This document shows, in pieces, positions 47,397 to 56,641 of a stretch of DNA of 64,000 nucleotides. The DNA comes from VAZQ01 sp963712565 (GTDB lineage: Bacteria; Pseudomonadota; Alphaproteobacteria; Rhizobiales; Xanthobacteraceae): positions 1 through 64,000 of the forward strand of contig CAVQIP010000018.1 of assembly GCA_963712565.1 (NCBI GenBank), in the 5' to 3' direction. A model generated the notes under the pieces. It ran no database searches. It was not told where the DNA came from and was given only the letters and a program-made list of their open reading frames with translations. The translations under genes were made by a program, and so were the position numbers. Each line of letters begins with the position of its first letter. Positions within the stretch are counted from its first letter, which is position 1.

Positions 47397-47756
47397 ATGC
47401 AATACGTCGACGGATTCGTCGTGCCCGTCCCGAAGAAAAATCTTGCAGCCTACCGCCGGATGGCGAAGACGGCGGGCAAGGTCTGGCGCGATCATGGCGC
47501 GCTCGACGTCCGCGAATACGTCGCCGACGACGTCAAGGTGGGAAAGCGGACGTCGTTCCCGCGCAGCGTGAAGCTCAAGTCCGGCGAGACCGTGATCTTC
47601 TCCTGGATCGTGTACAAGTCGCGCGCGCACCGCGATCGCGTCAACGCCAAGGTGATGAAGGACCCGCGACTCGCCAAGATGATGAACCCGAAGGCGATGC
47701 CGTTCGACGGCAAGCGCATGATCTATGGCGGCTTCAAGATGCTGGTCCGCACCTAG
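47397..47756 (+). CDS. DUF1428 family protein
   Basis: The ATG at 47397, behind GAGAGGAGA, opens a 119-residue protein starting MQYVDGFVVPVPKKNLAAYRRMA. TVIFSWIVYKSRAHRDRVNAKVMKDPRL and MPFDGKRMIYGGFKMLV are the family's conserved parts. It has a dimeric alpha/beta-barrel fold and no assigned function. It often travels with AHSA1/ArsR genes, as here. Confidence 0.92.
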   Translation: MQYVDGFVVPVPKKNLAAYRRMAKTAGKVWRDHGALDVREYVADDVKVGKRTSFPRSVKLKSGETVIFSWIVYKSRAHRDRVNAKVMKDPRLAKMMNPKAMPFDGKRMIYGGFKMLVRT

Positions 47757-47871
47757 CGTGGCCGGCACGCGCCGGCTGCCGGAGAAGCTCGACGCGGCGC
47801 TGCGTGGCTGAGCACGTAGTGTCTTTCGGTCAGTGCACCGGCATCCCTCCAACGAAAGCGAGTCCTTGCAC

Positions 47872-48519
47872 ATGTCTCTCAGGCTTTACTTCCATCCCCT
47901 TTCGTCCTTCTGCCAGAAGGTGCTGGTCGCTTTGTACGAAAACGACACCCCGTTCGAGCCGCACATCGTCGACCTCGCCGACGAAACCTCGAGCGCCGCG
48001 TTCAAGAAGATTTGGCCGATCGGCAAGTTCCCGGTCCTGCGCGACGAGGCGAACGATCGCACGATCCCGGAGTCGAGCATCATCATCGAGTATCTGGCGC
48101 AGCACTACCCGGGCCGGACGCAGCTCGTGCCCGCGGACGCCGAGCTCGCGCGGCAGACGCGCATGCGCGATCGCTTCTATGATCTCTACGTCAACGTGCC
48201 GATGCAGAAGGTGGTCACCGACCGGTTACGGCCGGCGGGAAAGAACGATCCGTACGGCGTGGAGCAGGCCAAGGCCCAGTTGCAGACCGCCTGCGGCATG
48301 ATCGAGCAGGAGATGGCAACGAAGACCTGGGCCATGGGCGACGCGTTCAGCATGGCCGACTGCGCCGCCGCGCCGGCGCTGTTCTACGCCGATATGGTGA
48401 TGCCGTTCGCAGACCGGCACAGGAACGCGGCGGGCTATCTGCGCCGCCTGATGCAACGGCCCTCGTTCGCACGGGCGCTCAAGGAAGCGCAGCCCTACCT
48501 CGCGCTCGTCCCGAAGTAG
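47872..48519 (+). CDS. Glutathione S-transferase family protein
   Basis: From the ATG at 47872 the product is 215 residues. LYFHPLSSFCQKVLVALYENDTPFE with the S-x-x-C N-terminal motif, GKFPVLRDE (cis-Pro) and PESSIIIEYLAQHYPG (glutathione-binding E-S) make the thioredoxin-like domain; an all-helical C-terminal domain follows with FSMADCAAAPALFYADM. It is likely a conjugating or peroxidase-type GST. Confidence 0.92.
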   Translation: MSLRLYFHPLSSFCQKVLVALYENDTPFEPHIVDLADETSSAAFKKIWPIGKFPVLRDEANDRTIPESSIIIEYLAQHYPGRTQLVPADAELARQTRMRDRFYDLYVNVPMQKVVTDRLRPAGKNDPYGVEQAKAQLQTACGMIEQEMATKTWAMGDAFSMADCAAAPALFYADMVMPFADRHRNAAGYLRRLMQRPSFARALKEAQPYLALVPK

Positions 48520-48527
48520 GACGGATC

Positions 48528-49509
48528 TCATTCCATCGCAATGCCGGCGGCCTTGATCGGGCCGGCGTTGCGCGCGATCTCGCTCACGACGAAGCGCTGC
48601 AGATATTCCGGCGAACGGCGCTCGGGCGCCACCACGATGACGCCGACCTCGCGCAGCCGATCCTGCACCGACGGCGTCTCCATCGCCGCGACGGTGGCGT
48701 CGTGCAGCTTTTGGATGATCGGCGCGGGCGTGCCCTTGGGCAAGAAGAAGCCGAACCAGGTCGAGGCTTCGAAGTCGCTCAGGCCCTGTTCGTGCGCGCT
48801 CGCGAGCTTCGGCAGCATCGGCGCGCGCTCGCGCGTGAGGATCGCCACCGGCTTCACCAGGTTGCTCTCGATCTGCGGCACGATGGTCCCGCTCAGCGTG
48901 CAGAAATAGTCGATGCGGCCGGCGATCAGATCCTGCATCGCCGGACCGCCGCCGCGGTAGGGAATGTGCGCGATGTTGACCCCCATCCTGGCGTTGAGCA
49001 GCGCGCAGTCGACATGGCCGGTGGAGCCGGCGCCGGCCGAGCCGTACTGCATCGCGCCCTGGTTCTTCCTGGCGTAGGCGATGAACTCCTTGAGGTCGGC
49101 GACCGGCAGGTCCTTGCGCGCGACCAGCACCGTCGGCTGATCGGCGATCAGCACGACCGGCGCCAGATCGGTCACGAGATTGTAGAGCGGGTTCTTGTAG
49201 AGCGTCTGGTTGATGGCGTCGGCCCGGCTGCCGAGCACGAACTGATAGCCGTCGGGCGCCGCCTTGGCCACGCGCGCCGAGCCCACCATGCCGCCGGCGC
49301 CGCCGACGTTTTCGATGACCACCTGCTGGCCCAGCGTCTCGGCGAGCCGGCGGCCGACGATGCGTCCCAACACGTCGGTGCCGCCGGCGGGGGCGAACGG
49401 AACGACCATGGTCACCGGCCGGGTCGGCCAGTCTCTGGGCGGCGACCGGGCTCGCGCCCGCGCCCAGCACGGCGATCACGGCGAACGGAATCATTTGTCT
49501 GGCCAGCAT
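48528..49509 (-). CDS. TctC/Bug-type periplasmic binding protein, one frame break near 49,435
   Basis: The signal peptide MLARQMIPFAVIAVLGAGASPVAAQ is read from 49509. Near 49,435 the frame breaks, and the mature part continues RPVTMVVPFAPAGGTDVLGRIV. Further family hallmarks are VVIENVGGAGGMVGSARVAKAAPDGY, HIPYRGGGPAMQDLIAGRID and GFFLPKGTPAPIIQKLHDA. The span is one base over a multiple of three. These proteins bind carboxylates for tripartite tricarboxylate transporters, but TctA/TctB are not adjacent, as is common for the expanded Bug family. Confidence 0.85.
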
Positions 49510-49644
49510 GGTTTGCCTTCGTCGCTGCGGGCGGTGCGGCAAAAAGCTTGCGGCGGCAGCGCGCGTCCGCACAGCCTATAGTACCTCCGCCTGCGGGTGG
49601 AAGAGAATCGCGGTTGTCGTCATAGTACGCGCGGAGTGATTGGC

Positions 49645-50437
49645 ATGTTTCCGCCCGAGCGCATCGTCTGCCTGACCGAGGAGACCGTGGAGACGCTCTA
49701 TCTCCTCGGCGAGGAACGGCGCATCGTCGGCGTCTCCGGCTACGCGGTGCGGCCGGCGCGGGTGCGCAAGGAGAAGCCGCGCGTCTCCGCCTTCATCTCC
49801 GCCGACTTCGAGAAAATCCTCGCGCTCGAGCCCGACCTCGTCCTCACCTTCTCCGACCTGCAGGCCGACATCGCCGCCGAGCTCATTCGCCGCAACGTCG
49901 CCGTCCATGCCTTCAACCAGCGCGACGTCGCCGGCATTCTCGCCATGGTCCGCACCTTGGGCGCGCTGGTCGGCGCCGCCGGCAAGGCCGAGGCGCTGGC
50001 GAGCCTCGCTCGAGCGGCATCTGCACGAGGTGCGCAGCCGCGCCGCGCGGCTCGCGCGCCATCCGCGGGTCTATTTCGAGGAATGGGACGACCCGATGAT
50101 CTCCGGCATCGGCTGGGTGGCGGAGCTCATCGAAATCGCCGGCGGCATCGACGTGTTCCCCGCGCTGTCCAAGCGCAAGAACGCCAAGGACCGCATCGTC
50201 TCGGCGCCGGAATTGATCGCAGCCCGACCCGACATCATCGTCGGCTCCTGGTGCGGCAAGAAATTCGTGCCGGCCAAGGTGGCGGCGCGGCCGGGCTTCG
50301 CCGAGGTTCCCGCCGTGCGCGACGGCTTGCTGCGCGAGATCAAGTCGCCGCTGATCCTGCAGGCGGGGCCCGCCGCGCTGACCGACGGGCTCGACGCGCT
50401 CGCCGGCATCGTCGCGGAATGGGCGAGCACGCGCTGA
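49645..50437 (+). CDS. BtuF-like cobalamin/metal-complex binding protein without signal peptide, one frame break
   Basis: From the ATG at 49645 the protein begins directly with the binding fold: RIVCLTEETVETLYLLGEERRIVGVSGYAVRPARVR, then LALEPDLVLTFSDLQADIAAELIRRNVAVHAFNQRDVAGI. The frame breaks near 50,005 (CTCGCTCGAG, looks like a four-base duplication) and continues ERHLHEVRSRAARLARHPRVYFEEWDDPMISG to the stop. It resembles class III periplasmic binding proteins of the BtuF/FhuD type, but no leader is visible and no permease or ATPase is adjacent, so it may act in the cytoplasm. Confidence 0.75.
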
Positions 50438-50631
50438 CACCGGTTGCGCGATCGGCGCGCTTGCGGTCCGATCCTCTCGCTGAGCCGCAGCCATTGTAAA
50501 CAACAACGAAATAACAACGGCCCGCGCGGATCGACGATCGGCGTAACATCGCGTGAGATCAGCGAAATTCATGCTCTGCCCGCGCGCGGGCGGTTGCAAA
50601 TAACAAGCGAAGAACAATCGCCACCGCATCA

Positions 50632-50820
50632 TCAGTCTTTCCAGCGGAACGCGATGAAGCGGTCGGTCGGCCGCGCCTTCCCTTCGGCGATCAGGGACTT
50701 GCGCTGGCGCTCGAAATCGCCGGCGGCGTCCCGTGCCGTCACGAACAGGAAATGGATTCGCCGCTCGCCCGCGCGCGTGTCCTCGAGGCGTTGCAGCCGG
50801 TCGCGCGGCAGCCGTCTCAT
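50632..50820 (-). CDS. Small hypothetical protein downstream of DUF5681 gene
   Basis: The 62-residue protein MRRLPRDRLQRLEDTRAGER ... TDRFIAFRWKD starts at an ATG overlapping the DUF5681 stop (ATGA at 50817-50820), which argues for a real, translationally coupled gene. It is basic with a central hydrophobic strand (IHFLFVTA). No family is recognised. Confidence 0.6.
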   Translation of the reverse strand: MRRLPRDRLQRLEDTRAGERRIHFLFVTARDAAGDFERQRKSLIAEGKARPTDRFIAFRWKD

Positions 50821-51287
50821 GCTTGCGACCCTCCGATCGCGTCATCGTCAGGGCCCGGCACGGCGGCCGGCGCGGGCGCGCGCTGGTCGGCATTGCTTTC
50901 GAGCCTGGCCAGGCGTTCCTCGAACCCGGCGGTCGCCAGCGCCTGCACGTAGACATCGATCACCTTCGCCAGATCCGCCGCTTCGGACGCCGTGAGCTCG
51001 CCGGCCGCCACCGCGGCCGCGATCGCCGCCGCCGCCGCCACGCTGTCGGCGGCCGTGGCGAGCGGCGGCAGCTCGAACACGATCGCATCGTCCTTGCGCG
51101 CCGGCACCAGCCGGTCCATGCACATGCGGATCGCCGCGATATCTCCCTTCTTGGCGAGGTCGATCGCCTTGCACGCGATCCTCTCGGCGTCGCGCTCCAA
51201 CAGGTTCTGCAACAGCATCGCCGCCCGGTTGCGCGAGCCGCGCGGGCGGCCGGCCGGATTGCCGCTTTGGCCCTTCTGAAATGTCAT
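50817..51287 (-). CDS. DUF5681 domain protein
   Basis: From the ATG at 51287 (GGAGAGG upstream) the product is 156 residues. It starts TFQKGQSGNPAGRPRGSRN, the diagnostic N-terminal motif of DUF5681, a family often found near mobile or phage-derived genes. The rest is Ala-rich and helical, with charged segment ERLARLESNADQ and a Pro/Ala tail. Function unknown. It overlaps the next small gene by four bases. Confidence 0.82.
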   Translation of the reverse strand: MTFQKGQSGNPAGRPRGSRNRAAMLLQNLLERDAERIACKAIDLAKKGDIAAIRMCMDRLVPARKDDAIVFELPPLATAADSVAAAAAIAAAVAAGELTASEAADLAKVIDVYVQALATAGFEERLARLESNADQRAPAPAAVPGPDDDAIGGSQA

Positions 51288-51656
51288 GGCTTGCCTCTCC
51301 TTCAGCTTTCGGAATCGAAAAATGCGCGCGCGGCCGTGCATTGCCGCCGCGGCCACGAAAAAACCCGGCGCGGTTCCCCGCCCGGGCGTCATGCGCAGTT
51401 CTGGATGATGCGCCTTGCTAGGCGATTCGCCGTTACGCTGTCAATGAAGCGCAACGTGACGACCGCCCAACATCGCTGCGCCGCTTGAAGCGGCGGGTGA
51501 CGCCGGGGAGGCGATGCGGCGCCGCTCGCTGGCATGCCGGGGAAGCACCTACGAAAACGCCCCGACCCGCCGTTGTCTCGCTTCGGCGGGCCGGGGCTTT
51601 CAGAGCGCACCATTCGCGGGACGCGTCATGACCCGAACGACGGCTCGGCGACGCAA
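51288..51656. other. Intergenic region between DUF5681 and Cys-rich genes
   Basis: About 370 bases. They hold the likely promoter of the DUF5681 pair and the terminator hairpin at 51559-51600 of the Cys-rich gene. No other structure or coding frame is supported. Confidence 0.4.
51559..51600 (-). terminator. Terminator hairpin after the Cys-rich gene
   Basis: GCCCCGACCCGCCG (51559-51572) pairs with CGGCGGGCCGGGGC (51584-51597) with a single A-C mismatch. On the minus strand it is followed by GTTTTCG; on the plus strand by TTT. It lies about 60 bases after the stop of the Cys-rich gene at 51657 and could also stop plus-strand transcripts. Confidence 0.65.
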
Positions 51657-52025
51657 CTACTGAGAAACCCCTCCACCTGTATTGAACACCCCTCCGCCTG
51701 TATTGATCCCTCCACCGGCATTGATCCCTCCACCACCTCTATCGAAGACATTACCGAGGGACCAGCAGTATTCTGTTGCGCAGTTGCTTGTAAAGCATTG
51801 ACCCTTCGCTGGATCGCAATAGAAATCGCAACATTGCTGTGTACCAAATCCACCAAATCTCACCCCATGCACACCTGAAATGCATTCGCCGCATGTTCTA
51901 CCTATGCGGATCGGTAGCTGAGGCAGGACGTTATGCGACGCACCGTTCGGATGACGATGGTTCGTTTTGTATTGCGTTTTGCTTGTATAGAGCGAGCCCT
52001 CAGCGGTAAATCCAGGCATACGCAT
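51657..52025 (-). CDS. Cys-rich small protein with PGFTAE-type N-terminus and Gly-repeat tail
   Basis: The ATG at 52025 has GGAAGG eight bases upstream and gives a 122-residue product. It has three zones. Residues 1-20 (MRMPGFTAEGSLYTSKTQYK) match, from memory, a recurrent N-terminal block of small proteobacterial proteins (PGFTAEASLY). Residues ~45-90 are Cys-rich (CGECISG, QQCCDFYCDPAKGQCF, CATEYCW). The last ~30 are glycine repeats (GGGGINAGGGINTGGGVFN). There is no signal peptide. Two-zone proteins with a conserved leader and a variable Cys/Gly core recall modified-peptide precursors or peptides exported by an unusual route, but no modifying enzyme is adjacent. Base composition is visibly lower in GC than neighbours, suggesting transfer. 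Confidence 0.7.
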   Translation of the reverse strand: MRMPGFTAEGSLYTSKTQYKTNHRHPNGASHNVLPQLPIRIGRTCGECISGVHGVRFGGFGTQQCCDFYCDPAKGQCFTSNCATEYCWSLGNVFDRGGGGINAGGGINTGGGVFNTGGGVSQ

Positions 52026-52211
52026 GGTGGCACCTTCCTTTCGGCCGGTTGGATTTCTTAACTGCCTAATTCGGGGCGGTTGTCGGCAGTTCCACCAAAC
52101 TGGCGTTTTATCGCCGCCGACCCTAACTTTTCGGGCATGTCGCTTCCCGCGTACACATGGCTGCACCGACCAAGCCTGCGACGTGAAGTTTTTGCTTGCC
52201 AACTCGGAGCC

Positions 52212-52229
52212 GTCCACACATGGCACATC
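52212..52229 (+). repeat. 18-base direct repeat, copy 1
   Basis: GTCCACACATGGCACATC occurs here and again at 52682-52699 in the same direction, with GAGCC just before both. The repeats bracket about 450 bases that contain the IS110-like tail, so they could be recombination or duplication scars. Confidence 0.6.
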
Positions 52230-52541
52230 TGTATGGACCGGCCGTGCGTTGCAAGCCGGATATGTTGATCTGGAGATAATTGGTCTCGCGCATCTGTATT
52301 CGGCCCATTGAAGGGAGCGTTTGCTCCCGGCCATCATGGATATCCGCGCACATCCGATCTCATTCGCGTCAAGGCCCTGGAAGGCCGTATGTGCCACCAG
52401 ATCACGGATGCGACGGTGAGACCGTTTCTCCATCTCCTCAATCCAACTCGCAGACCTCGGCGGGAAACTCCTGGGTTTTGTAGCCCTTGACGTTAGCGAT
52501 CCGTATTGGATGTTCCCTCGGTAGAACCAATCATGCCCGGT

Positions 52542-52658
52542 CTATGCCGCTCGCGGTGCAATTCGCGCCTCGTAGCTGCGTCCTTGCACCAAGACGGTCA
52601 AAGCGATCCGCGCCAGCTTGTTGGCGAGCGCGGCTGCCAGAACGTTGCGATGTAGGCG
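52542..52658 (-). pseudogene. IS110-type transposase C-terminal remnant
   Basis: The frame ending at 52542 reads RLHRNVLAAALANKLARIALTVLVQGRSYEARI. The ALANKLARI(A)..VLVQG wording is the usual C-terminal end of IS110-family transposases (ANK-ARI-W-VL). Only about 38 residues remain, with no upstream catalytic part in the region, so it is a decayed fragment. It marks the area as a former insertion site. Confidence 0.55.
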
Positions 52659-52681
52659 CCGCGCCGCAGCCGTGAGCCACG

Positions 52682-52699
52682 GTCCACACATGGCACATC
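52682..52699 (+). repeat. 18-base direct repeat, copy 2
   Basis: Second copy of GTCCACACATGGCACATC. It lies just outside the 5' end of the IS110-like remnant on the opposite side from copy 1. Confidence 0.6.
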
Positions 52700-52828
52700 G
52701 CGTCGAATGAATCGCGCGCCCAAGAGTCCGGAATGTGGGGATAAGCGGACTCGCGGCCGACGCCCAATCGACGCGAGTAACCCCAGCCCCGGACATTGGG
52801 GCGACTGGTTCCCTGGAATCCCGTGCGG

Positions 52829-55451
52829 TCAGTGCGTCGCCTCAGTCGGCAGGCGCACCGTAAAGACCGAGCCTTTACCCAGCTCGCTCGTCACCGTCAC
52901 GTCGCCGCCCATCATACGCGCCAACTTGCGGCTGATGGCGAGGCCTAAGCCCGTGCCGCCGAACTTCTGCGCGGTCGTCGCCTCGGCCTGGCTGAACTCC
53001 TCGAACAGCCTGGAGAGCTGCTCCGGCGTCATGCCGATGCCGGAATCGGAGACAGAGAGCTCAATCCAGTTGCGGCCATTGGCGACCTTCCGGGCCCGCA
53101 GGGCGACCTCACCTTGCTTGGTGAACTTGCAAGCATTGCTCAGGAGATTGAGCAGGATCTGCCGCAGCCGCATCGGATCGACGGTGATCGGCGCGAGCTT
53201 GTCCTCGCATTCGACGACCAGGCAGTTCTTGTTCTGCTCAGCGAGCTCGCGTGCGGTGCCGATCACCTCGTCGATCAGTGGCTTGAGCTCGACCGTCTGC
53301 GGATTGAGCTCGAGCTTGCCGGCCTCGATCTTGGAAAGGTCGAGCACCTGGTTGATCAGCCCAAGCAGGTGCGCGCCTGCGCGATGCACGCGGTTGAGCG
53401 GCTCCTGCGCCTTCTCGGTGCCGAAGCGCACGGCGTTGGTGACCATCATCTCGGTCAGGCCAATTATGGCGTTGAGCGGGGTGCGCAGCTCGTGGCTCAT
53501 GCTGGCGAGGAACTGGGATTTGTGCTGGCTCGCCAGTTCCAGCTGGCGGCTCTTGTCCTCGATCTCCGCGAACAGGCGCGCGTTCTGGATTGCCAGCACC
53601 GATTGGGCGGCGAAGGTCTGCAGCAGATCGACCGTGCTCCTGGAAAATTCGCCCGGCTGCTTGCGGCGCACGACCAGTGCGCCGACGACCCGATCGGCGC
53701 CGAGGAGCGGCACGGTCAGCCAGGCACGGAAACCGGCGCGGACGAGGACGTCGAGTACGGGTGATGCTGGATCGTTCTGGACATCGGGGATCTGGATCGG
53801 CATGCGCTGCGCTGCAGCAATGCCGATCGCTGTCTGACCGAGGTGCATGTGACGATCCCTGATCTCGGCGATGATCGCATCGTCCATTCCGTAGGTTGCG
53901 CGCAGGCCAAATTCCTGGGCAGCTTCGTCGAATACGTAGATCGCGCCGGCGTCGGTGTTGGAGAGCTGCGTCGCCTTGGCGACGATTGTGGTCAGCACGG
54001 TCCGCAGGTCGATCGACCAGTTGACCGCCTGAGTCACATCGCCGAGCGCGCGAAGCTCCTCGACCGATTGGGCGAGCTCCGCCGTGCGCTCCTTGACCTG
54101 CCGCTCGAGCCGATCGGCGGCCTGCGCCCGCTCCGCCAGCAGCTCGTCGCGTTCCAGCGTGTTCTTGCGGAAGATCTCGACCACTCGCCCCATCTCGGCG
54201 ACCTCGTCGCTGCCGGAAATGTCGATCGGGCGGTGGTGGCCACCGGCAGCGATGGCGAGCATACCGTCGCTCAGCCGCATAAGCCGGCGCAGGAGATTGC
54301 GGCCGACATAGAGCCAGACGATCAGGATCGACCCGATCAAACTCAAGGCCGCGAATATCAGCAGGACGCGCGCGCTCAGCCGTTGAACCGAGAGCGCCGC
54401 TTTGGCCGACAAGCTCACCTCGGTCTCGGCCTCCGATACCAGGTCGTCGACGGCAGCGGTGAGGCGGGCGGACAAATTGGCGTTCTCGGCGATCAGCTTC
54501 TCGGCGCTGCTGATCAGATCGAGCTCCTGGGCGCGCACGGCGAGGATCGCGTCCGGTCCAAAGGCGAGCGCACGCACGTGGTCGAGCTGCTCGATGAACA
54601 GGGCGCGCAGCTTCGGGTCGAGATCCTTCGCCTTGGCAGCAAGGTCATCCAAGCCGCGGCGCAGCTGGAATCCAACCACCGGAAGGCGGGATTTTTCGCC
54701 AGTCGTTGCGGTCTGCACCAGCTGGTCGAGAACGGCAGGCGAAACCGCGCTGCGCGGCCTGCGCCGCCCGGTCGAGCACGATCCAGGCCGCGAGATCGCG
54801 CGCCTCCTGCGCCTGCCGACTCGGCGCCGCGCTTGCGCGCCTCGTCGAGCGAGCGGCTGATCTGCATCTCCATGACCTGGAACCATGGCGCGAACAGCCG
54901 CTGCGTCGCCTGGTTGGCCTGAAATACCGCCTGCAGGTGTCCGGCGAGGCGCGCGCGGATCTCGAGCCGCCGTCCCACCAGGCCTCGAGCTCCGCCAGAT
55001 TGGATCGCAACGAGGCGACCAGCAACTGGATCGCGACCGTCGACTCGCCGGCACTGCCGGTGCGTCCGATATCGGTCAGCCCGATGATGAGGCGGTCGAC
55101 CTCCGGCCGCATGCGGCTCGATATCTCGTCGCGCTCCTTCGTGGTCGCGGCGGCGAGCAGGGCGGGGGTCGAGGCGATGAGCCGATCGGCCGCGCGCGAG
55201 ATCTCCATCGAGCTGACGACCTGCGGCACGCGGGCATCGATCAATTCGAGCCGGTCGCCGACCTGGCGGAAAGCATAGATGCCGGCGGCGGCGGCAAGAA
55301 TGGCGAAGGCGCTGATCCCGAAGAAGGCGAGCAACAGCCGCCCGCGGACGCCGAGCTTCCAGCTCCTGAGTTTCGAACCGTCCGCCTTTTGGCCTTCCAA
55401 TGCCGTCGAGGTCAACCGGCACCTCGGTCGTTTTTCCCGGGACCTTGACAC
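52829..55451 (-). CDS. GAF-domain sensor histidine kinase with three frame breaks
   Basis: The N-terminus (WKLGVRGRLLLAFFGISAFAILAAAAGIY) has a membrane helix, then a long helical periplasmic sensor region with the first coding frame to ELEAWWDGG, a second frame LEIRARLAGHLQAVFQANQATQRL..EARKRGAE, return to the first (QAQEARDLAAWIVLDRAAQAAQRG) and a third from SPAVLDQLVQTATTGEKSRL. Breaks are near 54,970, 54,820 and 54,750. After them come a second membrane helix (VLLIFAALSLIGSILIVWLYVG), HAMP, coiled coil, a GAF domain and the kinase: H-box SMSHELRTPLNAIIGL, N-box ILLNLLSNACKF, SDSGIGM, FGGTGLGLAISRKLARMMGG. It diverges from the TRAP binding-protein pair, so it may sense the same ligand. Start codon uncertain (GTG at 55451). 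Confidence 0.8.
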
Positions 55452-55536
55452 TAGCAGAGATTTTTATGGGCTATTAAAGTAAAATCTCGACACCACGGGG
55501 TGGGCGCCGTCACACATCGGTAAGAGAGGCACGGCC

Positions 55537-56616
55537 ATGAGGCGGCGGGATATTCTGGCTGGCGCGGGGGCGTTGGCCGTCGGCGCGACCTCGAGCTTCC
55601 CGGCGCCCGCGATTGCGCAGGGCATCCGCCAGCTGAAGATGGTGACCGACTGGCCCGAGGGTACGCCGGGCCTTCACAGCAGTGCGGTCCGCTTCGCGCA
55701 GACGATCGGCGCCGCGACCGGCGGCCGCATCAAGATCGAGGTTTTCCCGGCCGGCGCATTGGTGCGCGCGTTCGAGACATTCGACGCGGTAGGGGCCGGC
55801 GTCGCCGACATGTATCACTCGTTCGAGGGCTACTTCGAAAAGAAGTCGCCGGCGTTCCATTTCTTCTCGGCCGTCCCCTTCGGCTTCACCGCGAACGAGC
55901 TGCTGGCGTGGGTGCGGTACGGCGGCGGCCAGGAACTCTGGGACGCGCTCAGCGGTCAATTCAACGTCAAGCCGCTGCTGGGTTGCAGCACCGGCTGCCA
56001 GATGGGCGGCTGGTTCACCCGCGAGGTAAACTCGCCGGGGGACTACAAAGGCCTGCGTTACCGGATGGCCGGGCCGGGCGCCGAAGTACTGCGACGGCTG
56101 GGCGCCGTCGTGGTGACCCTTCCGGGCGGCGAGATCATGCCGGCGCTCAAGTCCGGCGCCATCGACGCCAGCGAATGGATCGGGCCCTGGCTCGACATGG
56201 CGCTCGGCCTGCACAAGGCAGTGGGCTATTACTATTATCCCGGATTTCACGAGCCAGGCTCCGGGTTTTCGGTCGGCATCAACAAGAGCGTGTGGGAAAG
56301 CTTCGACGCGAGCGATCGGCGGCTCGTCGAGACCGTGGCCGCGAGCGAATACGCGCGCTCCTTGGCCGAGTTCAACGCCAACAACGCGCTGTCGCTGCGC
56401 AAGCTGCGCGACGAAGCCGCCGTCAAGATCCTGAAGTTCGACGATCCTCTGCTGAAGGCCTTTCTCGCAATCAGCAAGGACGTGGTCGCCGAGATCGGCT
56501 CCGGCGACGAGCTTTCCAAGAAGATCTACACCAGCTACCAGCGGTTCCGCGCGTCGATCATGGATTGGGGGGACATTTCCGAACGCGCCTACCTGAACAG
56601 CCGGGGCCTCGCTTGA
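55537..56616 (+). CDS. TRAP transporter solute-binding protein, copy 1
   Basis: The 359-residue DctP-type protein has a twin-arginine leader (MRRRDILAGAGALAVG..PAPAIAQ) and the extracytoplasmic-solute-receptor fold: MVTDWPEGTPGLHSSAVRFAQTIGAATGGRIKIEVFPAGALV, then ADMYHSFEGYFEKKSPAFHFF, the ligand Arg region GLRYRMAGPGAEVLRRLG and ASEWIGPWLD. It belongs to the TakP-like, 2-oxoacid-type subgroup by wording. No DctQ or DctM membrane subunit is adjacent. It is followed 25 bases later by a close copy. Confidence 0.92.
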   Translation: MRRRDILAGAGALAVGATSSFPAPAIAQGIRQLKMVTDWPEGTPGLHSSAVRFAQTIGAATGGRIKIEVFPAGALVRAFETFDAVGAGVADMYHSFEGYFEKKSPAFHFFSAVPFGFTANELLAWVRYGGGQELWDALSGQFNVKPLLGCSTGCQMGGWFTREVNSPGDYKGLRYRMAGPGAEVLRRLGAVVVTLPGGEIMPALKSGAIDASEWIGPWLDMALGLHKAVGYYYYPGFHEPGSGFSVGINKSVWESFDASDRRLVETVAASEYARSLAEFNANNALSLRKLRDEAAVKILKFDDPLLKAFLAISKDVVAEIGSGDELSKKIYTSYQRFRASIMDWGDISERAYLNSRGLA

Positions 56617-56641
56617 TAGAACACATCGAAGGGCAACAGTC

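Larger units (their letters stand above)
52026..52828. other. 800-base accessory intergenic region with mobile-element debris
   Basis: Between the Cys-rich gene and the histidine kinase there is no intact gene. The region contains two 18-base direct repeats about 470 bases apart and an IS110-type transposase tail, entered separately. Its composition is more AT-rich than the flanks in 51.9-52.5 kb. Short frames on both strands have no coding character that I can defend. Confidence 0.5.

Noticed and set aside
52080..52480. Short frames on both strands between the Cys-rich gene and the kinase
   Set aside because: No ribosome site, no conserved-looking motif and mutually overlapping; better seen as intergenic debris.
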